The notes beneath the pieces are model-generated. The model ran no database searches, had not been told where the DNA came from, and worked only from the letters and a program-made list of their open reading frames with translations. DNA of 5,967 nt from CAZUXE01 sp964624585 (GTDB lineage: Bacteria; Hydrothermota; Tepidihabitantia; B3-TA06): positions 1 through 5,967 of the forward strand of contig CAZUXE010000065.1 of the NCBI GenBank assembly GCA_964624585.1, read 5' to 3'. The position numbers and the translations under genes are program-made. Shown here piece after piece: positions 1 through 5,550 of this stretch. Every line of letters begins with the position of its first letter. Position 1 is the stretch's first letter.

Positions 1-133
1 AAGGCTTTCATTCTTAGTCTATAGAAAAACAGAAAAAGAATAAGCAGTTCTAAGTGGAAAAATTGAGTAAGAAGACTTTGTTTTTATACTAATATTGACC
101 TAAACTCAAAGCCTACCCTACGACTTTAAGTAA
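1..133. other. AT-rich non-coding left edge
   Basis: No open frame of useful length is visible. On the + strand, frame 2 reads 13 sense codons from the left edge to a TAA at 41-43. This could be the tail of a gene outside the window, but it is too short to judge. A weak promoter-like pair lies at 63-90 and is listed separately. Nothing else is recognisable before the repeat tract. Confidence 0.5.
63..90 (+). promoter_or_regulatory. Weak promoter candidate upstream of the repeat tract
   Basis: TTGAGT at 63-68 (4 of 6 matches to TTGACA) and TATACT at 85-90 (5 of 6 to TATAAT) are separated by 16 bases. If used, transcription would begin near 97 and run through the whole repeat tract into the lip operon, making the repeats part of a leader RNA. 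AT-rich sequence yields such matches by chance, so this is only a candidate. Confidence 0.25.
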
Positions 134-305
134 GTTACGGGTAAGTTACGAGGTATTACGGGATGTTACAAAGTATTTCAGTGCGTTAGGAGCGTTACGG
201 GGTGTTACGGGGTGTTACAGGGGTTACGAGTGTTACGGGTTACGAGTGTTACGGCTTACGGGTGTTACGGGTTACGGGGTGTTACGGGTGTTACGGGTGT
301 TACGG
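134..305 (+). repeat. Phased tract of degenerate GTTACGG short repeats
   Basis: The dense part (194-305) holds 13 copies of a 7-base core GTTACGG or a one-base variant (GTTACGA, GTTACAG, CTTACGG), starting at 194, 204, 214, 223, 232, 239, 248, 255, 264, 271, 281, 290 and 299. Successive starts are 7, 9 or 10 bases apart because the core is followed by nothing, GT or GGT. Five more degenerate copies precede it near 134, 145, 155, 165 and 185, with one decayed stretch at 171-184. The last copy ends 6 bases before the -35 box of the lip promoter. The right side is most regular and the left most eroded, which fits growth and decay of a simple-sequence tract. One frame is open through it and reads Val-Thr-Gly repeats, but this looks accidental. 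Function is unknown. Confidence 0.9.
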
Positions 306-311
306 GTTGGC

Positions 312-339
312 TTGACATAAGGTATTTTCTGCTGATAAT
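312..339 (+). promoter_or_regulatory. Likely sigma-70 promoter of the lip operon
   Basis: TTGACA at 312-317 is a perfect -35 box. GATAAT at 334-339 matches the -10 consensus at 5 of 6 positions, and the spacer is 16 bases. Transcription would start around 346. This is immediately upstream of or at the GTG (347) that may start lipS1, and 55 bases upstream of the first ATG (401). It is the best promoter match in the window and argues that sequence left of it is not part of the coding region. Confidence 0.6.
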
Positions 340-346
340 TGCATCC

Positions 347-1378
347 GTGAATAATAATCAAGAAAGCCCTGAATTTGTCCGTTTAAGCTTAGCCGCAGCT
401 ATGACCCTGGATTTAGCCCCGGGAAGATTCTACCGAAACGCTAAGCTTTACTGCATCAATATCTTGTTAACTTACAACAATGGTTGCACCGCTAACTGTT
501 CATATTGCGGCCTTTCAAAAAACAGACCTGGGCAATATAAAGATAAATCCTTCATCAGGGTAACCTGGCCTATGTTCTCTGTTGAAGAGATTGCAGAAAG
601 AATAAGTAAAAGGGAAGAACGCGTCAAGCGAGTGTGCATTTCTATGGTTACAAGAAGAAGATCTGTTGACGATACAGTAGAAGTGGCCAAAAAGATTCGG
701 TCAAAAACAGACACCCCAATATCATTATTAATATCACCTACGGTTTTAAGGGAAGAAGACTTCCCACGCCTTAAAGCAGCTGGAGCGGATAAAATAGGTA
801 TAGCAATTGACGCGGCAACTCCTGATTTATTTGACGAACATCGTGGAAAAGGTGTCGGCGGCCCTCACCGCTGGGAAAAATACTGGAACTGTTTTGAAAC
901 GGCACTTAAATATTTCGGCAAAGACAATGTTGGAAGCCACTTTGTAGTTGGGCTGGGAGAGACTGAGAAGCAGATGATTGAATCTATTCAAAAAATAAAA
1001 AACATGGGCGGCGAAACCCATCTGTTTGCATTCTTTCCTGAAGAAAACTCTCGACTAACAACCCATCCCCGACCAGAACTTTCTGTTTATAGGCGGGTTC
1101 AACTTGCCAGGTATCTTATAGATAATCAGCACTCCGATTTAGATAAAATGCGCTTTGACGATTCAGGAAGGATAACAGATTTCGGTATTGATATAACTCC
1201 CCACCTTAACTCCGGTGAACCTTTCCAAACCTCAGGATGTGTAGGAACAGACGGTACTGTAGCCTGTAACAGACCCTATGCCAATGAACGCCCGTCTGAG
1301 GAACCGCGTAACTTCCCCTTCTCCCCTACATCTGAAGAAATTGCTACAATCCGTCTGGAATTAAAAAACTACTCGTGA
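347..1378 (+). CDS. lipS1: LipS1-like radical SAM lipoyl synthase component
   Basis: This is a radical SAM enzyme. From the GTG at 347 it is 343 residues; the cluster motif CxxxCxxC lies at C47, C51 and C54, inside the segment GCTANCSYCGLS, and would bind the [4Fe-4S] that cleaves S-adenosylmethionine. The C-terminal part carries a second cysteine pair, TSGC (C298) and ACNRPY (C307), which may hold another cluster. LipS1 and LipS2 are known to replace classical LipA in some archaea and bacteria, together inserting two sulfurs into protein-bound octanoate; I assign this gene by sequence feel plus its exact neighbourhood. The start is uncertain. ATG 401 gives 325 residues, but the codons between 347 and 401 read like protein (EFVRLSLAAAM), and I believe LipS1 homologues share a similar lead-in. 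Neither start has a Shine-Dalgarno site, and with the promoter at 312-339 the GTG transcript would be almost leaderless. The frame stays open back to 212, but that stretch lies in the repeats. The stop overlaps the next start by four bases (GTGA). Confidence 0.85.
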   Translation: MNNNQESPEFVRLSLAAAMTLDLAPGRFYRNAKLYCINILLTYNNGCTANCSYCGLSKNRPGQYKDKSFIRVTWPMFSVEEIAERISKREERVKRVCISMVTRRRSVDDTVEVAKKIRSKTDTPISLLISPTVLREEDFPRLKAAGADKIGIAIDAATPDLFDEHRGKGVGGPHRWEKYWNCFETALKYFGKDNVGSHFVVGLGETEKQMIESIQKIKNMGGETHLFAFFPEENSRLTTHPRPELSVYRRVQLARYLIDNQHSDLDKMRFDDSGRITDFGIDITPHLNSGEPFQTSGCVGTDGTVACNRPYANERPSEEPRNFPFSPTSEEIATIRLELKNYS

Positions 1379-2391
1379 CTTCCACCCTCAAAACTCAAGC
1401 TAACAAACCTTCCTATCCTAAAGGACAATATGAATTCGATATAATTATCGTTGGAGCAGGCGCTGCAGGTCTTACTCTGGCTAGCTCACTGAACAATTCA
1501 CTAAATATTCTACTTTTGGAAAAGAAAACAAAACCTTATGTAAGAATAGCTTGTGCCGAATGGACACCGCCTCATTTCAATGCCTCTGCGATAAATAAAA
1601 CCGATGCCATGGTAACGACATATGAGGGAAATACACTCACCAGCGCCTTCAAAGGGAAAATTATAGACCGACAAACATGGCAGGAAGAAATGCTGCAAAA
1701 ACTACCCGCCAACGTGGATATTCATCTTGGAGAACCTATGGTTAATTTGGAAAATGATATCCTTAGAACGAATAAAGGGAAATATAGAGCAAAACTGATT
1801 GTAGGAGCTGATGGACCAAGGTCAAGGCTAAGAACATTGTGCAAATTACCAATATCACCCTTACTTCCCGCAATTAATGCCAGAGCTGAGGTTTTTGAAA
1901 AATTATCCAAAACATTTATCTACTTCATGCCTGAGATTGAAAAAGGCTACGGATGGCTATTCCCAAAAGGCACAGAAGCCAACATAGGAGTGGGCGCAAG
2001 CAGAAATCTTGGAGCTTCGTTCAACTTCTTTGTTGATTTTCTTAGGAAAAAAGGGATGATAAAGGGACAGATAACAACAAAAGCAGCCGGATTCATCCCG
2101 CTTTACGGCCTTACTCCAACGGCGGGTGAAAGAATAGTTTTTATAGGTGACGCCGCCGGATTAACCGACCCGCTCACAGGAGCCGGTATTCATCAAGCAT
2201 GGGATTCGGCAAAGGAACTAGCGCACTTCATCAACAAAGACTTTAATATTGTAGGCTACGCACGCTATATAAAAAAAATGTATGCCTCATTTCTTAAACG
2301 CAGACACAGCAAAAGACAATTTTTTGAAAATAATTGGTCAAACCTTAAACAAGCGGTAGAAGGGTCATGGATTTCTTTCTCCCGGGCATGA
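1375..2391 (+). CDS. lipT: LipT-like FAD-dependent oxidoreductase (geranylgeranyl reductase type)
   Basis: This is a 338-residue cytosolic flavoprotein. A Rossmann FAD-binding motif GAGAAG lies at residues 27-32 in a beta-alpha-beta unit that ends at the acidic E49. The second FAD motif of this family, GADGPRSRLR, lies at 144-153, and the third, GDAAGLTDPLTGAG, at 258-271. This is the arrangement of the geranylgeranyl reductase and PHBH-like family, and the length is usual for it. In lipoate clusters of sulfur oxidisers the gene between lipS1 and lipS2 is called lipT and is proposed to supply or shuttle electrons for lipoate assembly; the position here is the same. The role is inferred from context, and a lipid double-bond reductase cannot be excluded on domains alone. 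It starts at GTG, overlapping the lipS1 stop by four bases, with no clear ribosome site, so translation is probably coupled. Its end overlaps lipS2 by 25 bases. Confidence 0.82.
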   Translation: MTSTLKTQANKPSYPKGQYEFDIIIVGAGAAGLTLASSLNNSLNILLLEKKTKPYVRIACAEWTPPHFNASAINKTDAMVTTYEGNTLTSAFKGKIIDRQTWQEEMLQKLPANVDIHLGEPMVNLENDILRTNKGKYRAKLIVGADGPRSRLRTLCKLPISPLLPAINARAEVFEKLSKTFIYFMPEIEKGYGWLFPKGTEANIGVGASRNLGASFNFFVDFLRKKGMIKGQITTKAAGFIPLYGLTPTAGERIVFIGDAAGLTDPLTGAGIHQAWDSAKELAHFINKDFNIVGYARYIKKMYASFLKRRHSKRQFFENNWSNLKQAVEGSWISFSRA

Positions 2392-3218
2392 TACACATAA
2401 ACGGCAGATGCGGCAAGTATCCTGCTATCTCAATCACCGGAAAAAGCTGTCAACTTAACTGCCTGCACTGCAAAGCTAGCCTGCTCAAAAACATGATAGC
2501 TTGCAACAGACCAGAGGAGCTTGAAGGAATTATAAAAGGGCTTGAAAAACGTAATATGATTGGCGTTCTGCTTAGCGGCGGTTGCGATGCCCAGGGAAGA
2601 CTGCCATGGGATAAATATCTACCCGTAATTAAAAATTTGGATACTTCCCTATTCATATCCGCCCACGCAGGCATGAATGTAGATATCGAAACAGCAAAAG
2701 CCATAAAATCCGCAGGCATAAAACAAGCGCTTATTGATGTAGTTGTTGATACAGAAACTATCCGTGATGTCTACAACATAGATAATCCAAACATAGTTCA
2801 CAAAACTATAGATAACTTGTTTACATACGGCCCACGAATTGTGCCACATTTGATAGTAGGTATCGGCAAGGGAAAAATTAAAGGGGAGTATGAGGCTATC
2901 GACTTCCTAACCGCCTATAAGGTTCCTTTACTTGTACTGGTTGTCCTTATGCCTATCAACAAAACTCTTACTCCTCCCCCAATTGATGAGGTTCTTGATG
3001 TTTTTCGCTACGCTCGAAGGAAATTTCCTAAAATTGCCCTGGGCTGCGCCAAGCCCAGAGGAAGCTACCGCTACGAACTGGAAAAACGACTAATTGCAGA
3101 AAACCTCATTGATAATCTTGCCGTATGGTCTGACGCCGCTATTGCTGAAGCCAAGCAAAAGGGCAAGAAAATAAACTATCACTACACCTGCTGTTCGGTA
3201 CCGCCTGATGAAGTTTAG
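2367..3218 (+). CDS. lipS2: LipS2-like radical SAM lipoyl synthase component
   Basis: This 283-residue radical SAM protein has the CxxxCxxC motif at C28, C32 and C35 (CQLNCLHC), preceded by YPAISITG (18-25), a lead-in I associate with LipS2-type proteins. SGGC at 70-73 is a likely SAM-contacting segment (GGE-like position). Further cysteines at C46, C73, C227 and the C-terminal pair C275-C276 could serve an additional cluster or a sulfur relay. LipS2 is the partner of LipS1 in the split lipoyl synthase. Two starts are possible: ATG 2367 (overlap of 25 bases with lipT, with the purine run AGAAGGG only two bases upstream) or ATG 2388, which forms an ATGA overlap with the lipT stop and removes seven residues. 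I prefer 2367 because FFLPGM looks like a conserved N-terminus. It ends in an 11-base overlap with the ligase gene. Confidence 0.83.
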   Translation: MDFFLPGMIHINGRCGKYPAISITGKSCQLNCLHCKASLLKNMIACNRPEELEGIIKGLEKRNMIGVLLSGGCDAQGRLPWDKYLPVIKNLDTSLFISAHAGMNVDIETAKAIKSAGIKQALIDVVVDTETIRDVYNIDNPNIVHKTIDNLFTYGPRIVPHLIVGIGKGKIKGEYEAIDFLTAYKVPLLVLVVLMPINKTLTPPPIDEVLDVFRYARRKFPKIALGCAKPRGSYRYELEKRLIAENLIDNLAVWSDAAIAEAKQKGKKINYHYTCCSVPPDEV

Positions 3219-4767
3219 AGAATTTGATACCTTTGTAAAATCTGCCGCATGGAACATGGCTTCAGACAACGCCCTTCTTAAATCACAATATGAAACACGC
3301 ATTCCCACTTTGCGTTTTCTTTCTTTTGAGCCTTGCGCTCTCGTGGGTTACTTTCAGTCCGTAGAGCAGGAAATTCGCACAGATTATTGCATAAAAAAAG
3401 GTATTGATATTAATAGACGCATCACCGGAGGCGGCGCCATTTACTTTGACCCTTCACAGCTAGGTTGGGAAATAATAGCTCCTCGCGAAATATTCAAAAC
3501 CACACCTGAACGTTACTATGAAATTTTCGGCTCAAGCCTGGCGCACGCTTTAAGAAAACTGGGCATTAAAGCGGAGTTCAAGCCTCGCAACGATATAGAA
3601 GTTAATGGACGCAAGATATCTGGCATGGGTGGCATAACATACAAAGATGTATTTTTATTCCAAGGCACACTTCTGGTACAAGACCGCATAGAAGAAATGC
3701 TCTACTCACTGCGGGTGCCTATAGAGAAGCTCAAACCCAAAGAAATTGAATCAGTAAGAGAACGCGTAACTTGCATTGAACACGAATTAAACAACCTCCC
3801 TGACAGGGAAGAGCTTAAAAACGTCATACGTCAGAGCTTTGCCAACCTTCTGGATATCTCCACTGTACATGCTGAGATGAATGACGACGAAATGCAAATG
3901 ACTGCACAAACCCTTGACTATTATAACTCTCCTCAATGGATTCACCGCATCAAATTACCTACTGATACCCAGGGCTTAATTACCGGAACCCATCGATCTC
4001 ATTTCGGCACTATCAAAGTCAACATGACAGTCAACAGCAAACAAAAAATGCTACGCTCAACAATAATCACAGGAGACTTCTTTATTGAACATCCACAAAC
4101 GATATTTGACTTAGAGCGACTCTTAAAGAATATCAAATTGGACCAGGAAAAGATAATTCTAATGGTAGAAAACTTCCTAAAACCGTTTCTGGACATTCCT
4201 ACTAAAGAATTCATCAAAGCTTTCAAGGAAACATTTGCAAAATGGGAATGGGTTAAGCGAGGATTTACGCCCACTGAAGCCAACAGCTTATTTGCAGTAA
4301 ATTTCTCACCAAAAGACACTGCAAAAGAAAACAAAACAGCTAAAACGTTTAGCCCGCAGGTTTTCCTATTTCCCTATTGCGCCAAGTCGCCAGAATGCGC
4401 CTACCGCTATAAACCCGACTGTCCAATATGCGAAGGATGCACTGTGGGAAACGGCTACCAAATGGCTCAGGAACTAGGTTTGGAGAGCATAACTATAGTT
4501 AATTTTGAAGATCTTTTAGAAAAGTTCAAATATATGCGCGCTAAAGGCGTTGACGCCTATGTAGGCAGTTGCTGCGAAGCATTCTACATCAAGCATCAGG
4601 ATGAGTTTCGCTCAAGCGGCCTTAAAGGACTCTTAATTGACGTGAAAGATTCCACATGCTACGATTTAGGTAAAGCCCATGAAGCTTACGCTGGAACCTT
4701 TGAAAATCAAACAAATCTCAACCTTAGCCTAATCAAAAAAGTAATAGATTACTTAAAACAAAGCTAA
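3208..4767 (+). CDS. lplA: Lipoate:protein ligase with LplB-type domain and C-terminal DUF116-like domain
   Basis: This 519-residue protein has three parts. Residues 1 to about 225 are a lipoate/biotin ligase catalytic fold: AAWNMASDNALL (13-24), the lipoyl-AMP loop RRITGGGAIYFD (70-81) and the motif RKISGMGG, whose K136 matches the catalytic lysine of LplA. The usual His-Asp after the glycine loop is Phe-Asp here (F80-D81). Residues about 245-345 resemble the LplB accessory domain (GTIKVNMTV 267-275, TGDFF 288-292), so ligase and accessory part are fused as in sLpl(AB) enzymes. Residues about 383-519 resemble DUF116, with cysteines C391, C397, C405, C408, C411, then CCE (C455-C456) and C484, a set suited to Fe-S or zinc. 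The expected job is ATP-dependent attachment of lipoate or octanoate to a carrier lysine; the DUF116 role is unknown. The start overlaps lipS2 by 11 bases without a Shine-Dalgarno site, implying coupled translation. No clear terminator follows. Confidence 0.85.
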   Translation: MKFREFDTFVKSAAWNMASDNALLKSQYETRIPTLRFLSFEPCALVGYFQSVEQEIRTDYCIKKGIDINRRITGGGAIYFDPSQLGWEIIAPREIFKTTPERYYEIFGSSLAHALRKLGIKAEFKPRNDIEVNGRKISGMGGITYKDVFLFQGTLLVQDRIEEMLYSLRVPIEKLKPKEIESVRERVTCIEHELNNLPDREELKNVIRQSFANLLDISTVHAEMNDDEMQMTAQTLDYYNSPQWIHRIKLPTDTQGLITGTHRSHFGTIKVNMTVNSKQKMLRSTIITGDFFIEHPQTIFDLERLLKNIKLDQEKIILMVENFLKPFLDIPTKEFIKAFKETFAKWEWVKRGFTPTEANSLFAVNFSPKDTAKENKTAKTFSPQVFLFPYCAKSPECAYRYKPDCPICEGCTVGNGYQMAQELGLESITIVNFEDLLEKFKYMRAKGVDAYVGSCCEAFYIKHQDEFRSSGLKGLLIDVKDSTCYDLGKAHEAYAGTFENQTNLNLSLIKKVIDYLKQS

Positions 4768-4908
4768 GCCGTTAAGAATTTAGAATTAGATTTCAGCAAC
4801 AATATTGGTTCAGAAAGCGCTAAAACTTATTGTATGAAACTCACAAGATTCTAATTCAAACCCTCACCCCTCACTCAAGGGTAAAGTTAAGTAAACTTCA
4901 CACTAAAT

Positions 4909-4914
4909 AAAAAA
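4909..4914 (-). terminator. T-run ending the tRNA transcript
   Basis: Six thymines on the - strand begin one base beyond the tRNA discriminator position and its following C, and continue as an AT-rich stretch. There is no separate GC hairpin, so termination or 3'-end processing would rely on this T-run and the tRNA fold itself. No comparable + strand terminator for the lip operon is visible between 4768 and 4915. Confidence 0.3.
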
Positions 4915-4915
4915 G

Positions 4916-4989
4916 CGCGCCCGGAGGGACTCGAACCCCCGGCCATCGGATTAGAAATCCGATGCTCTATCCGTCTGAGCTACGGGCGC
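4916..4989 (-). tRNA. tRNA-Arg (anticodon UCU)
   Basis: A complete cloverleaf reads on the - strand. The acceptor stem GCGCCCG (4989-4983) pairs with CGGGCGC (4923-4917), followed by discriminator G at 4916. The D arm is GCTC/GAGC. The anticodon stem TCGGA/TCCGA encloses the loop TTTCTAA with anticodon TCT, decoding AGA and AGG. The T arm has GGGGG/CCCTC with one G-U pair around TTCGAGT. CCA is not encoded, so it must be added after transcription. The acceptor stem and G73 match those of known bacterial tRNA-Arg(UCU). A TATAAC box at 5010-5005 on the - strand would place transcription start near 4998, but I see no good -35 box for it. Confidence 0.96.
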
Positions 4990-4999
4990 AACGCAATTA

Positions 5000-5295
5000 C
5001 GTAAGTTATAAAACTGTCGCAAGGGACAGAAGCTATCTTTAACCCAAAATCTCTACTGCTTCCCCAAGTAGCATAAATTTTTCTAAGTGTATTCTGCTTT
5101 ACACCTAAGTCAAGCTCTATCACTATTAAATGTCCATATTTGTCTTCAGCATCCGTTTAAGAATTTCTTTATTTAGCACCGGATGTTCTTCAGCGCTTAT
5201 ATGAAGCTAAGGGTTTAATTTCAGTCTTCTAGTGCAAAAATAATCTTTAATTTTGGAACATGTCGTCTTACTGTCACATTGCCACTCCTACCCAT
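5000..5295 (-). pseudogene. Possible frameshifted gene remnant, function unknown
   Basis: Reading the - strand from high to low coordinates, three consecutive pieces look protein-like in different frames. The first runs from ATG 5295 to a TGA at 5223-5221 (24 codons, including RRHVPKLKIIFALED). The second spans about 5206-5126 (including SAEEHPVLNKEILKRML) and is bounded by a TAG upstream and a TAA downstream. The third continues from about 5150 to beyond 5000 (including KYGHLIVIELDLGVKQNTLR) and runs into the tRNA. Joined, they would make roughly 95 residues with two frame changes and one in-frame stop. I do not recognise the family. It may equally be chance in AT-rich DNA. Confidence 0.22.
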
Positions 5296-5321
5296 ATTAT
5301 TTGAGATGACCTTTAGGATAG

Positions 5322-5550
5322 GAAAGCAATGGTAAAATTAAAGATGGGTTGACAAATTCTTTGAACGACCTATCATAATCCGATAATTGGAAGTGTCTCT
5401 GTGGGAAAGGAAATTTCGTGCAGAATAAAGTTGAAGAAACTAAGAAAACTGATTTATACAATAAACATAAAGATGTAATCATTTATTATTAGAAGTAAAG
5501 AAAGTGTTTTCTCCGCTATGCTCCGAAAATGATTTTTATACAGTATAACT
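5322..5550 (+). pseudogene. Possible decayed gene fragment with a zinc-ribbon-like motif
   Basis: In the frame whose codons start at 5322, 5325 and so on, the translation is 18 codons, a TAA at 5376-5378, then 37 open codons beginning SDNWKCLCGKGNFVQNKV and ending with TAG at 5490-5492, another TAA at 5496-5498, then RKCFLRYAPKMIFIQYNY up to and past the start of the next gene. The WKCLCG and RKCF segments resemble the two halves of a small zinc ribbon, and the 5379-5489 codons have a purine-first bias typical of coding DNA. No start codon serves the main run. It would be a remnant with at least three in-frame stops; chance resemblance is possible. Confidence 0.22.
5349..5376 (+). promoter_or_regulatory. 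Promoter candidate upstream of the right-end gene
   Basis: A perfect TTGACA at 5349-5354 is followed after 16 bases by TATCAT at 5371-5376 (5 of 6 matches to TATAAT). Transcription would start near 5383 and give a leader of roughly 170 bases before the ATG at 5551. It may serve that gene, a small RNA, or be a coincidence inside the remnant described here. Confidence 0.33.

Larger units (their letters stand above)
4990..5550. other. Gene-free interval with scattered coding-like remnants
   Basis: This 561-base stretch has no intact gene on either strand. The - strand half near the tRNA (about 5000-5295) and the + strand half (about 5322-5550) each contain short open runs in shifting frames that look like eroded coding sequence; both are listed separately with low confidence. 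A promoter-like pair lies at 5349-5376. A 61-codon frame at 5482-5297 on the - strand has no recognisable motif and lies over the + strand remnant, so I do not call it. Confidence 0.6.

Noticed and set aside
134..305. CRISPR array
   Set aside because: Units are 7-10 bases with no unique spacers of 25-40 bases and no cas genes nearby.
194..305. Telomere-like repeats (TTACGGG resembles TTAGGG)
   Set aside because: The tract is internal, short and irregular, and lies upstream of a bacterial operon with a sigma-70-type promoter.
212..346. An N-terminal extension of lipS1 beginning at the ATG at 212
   Set aside because: The extension lies in the repeat tract and reads Val-Thr-Gly repeats. A strong promoter sits at 312-339, and the radical SAM fold does not need it. 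The open frame is a by-product of the repeat composition.
3999..4334. 111-codon open frame on the - strand
   Set aside because: It lies entirely opposite the well-supported LplB-type part of the ligase and shows no domain features; it is an antisense shadow.
4739..4754. Hairpin AAGTAAT-AG-ATTACTT as operon terminator
   Set aside because: It is AT-only with a two-base loop, lies inside the end of the ligase coding region, and has no following T-run on the + strand.
4781..4857. Inverted repeat GAATTAGA...TCTAATTC between the ligase gene and the tRNA
   Set aside because: Eight AT-rich bases separated by about 60 bases is easily met by chance, and no function can be tied to it.
4916..4989. tRNA-Arg as an attachment site for an integrated element
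   Set aside because: No integrase and no second copy of the tRNA 3' end is visible. The AT-rich gene lies on the 5' side of the tRNA, not the 3' side where such integration normally occurs.
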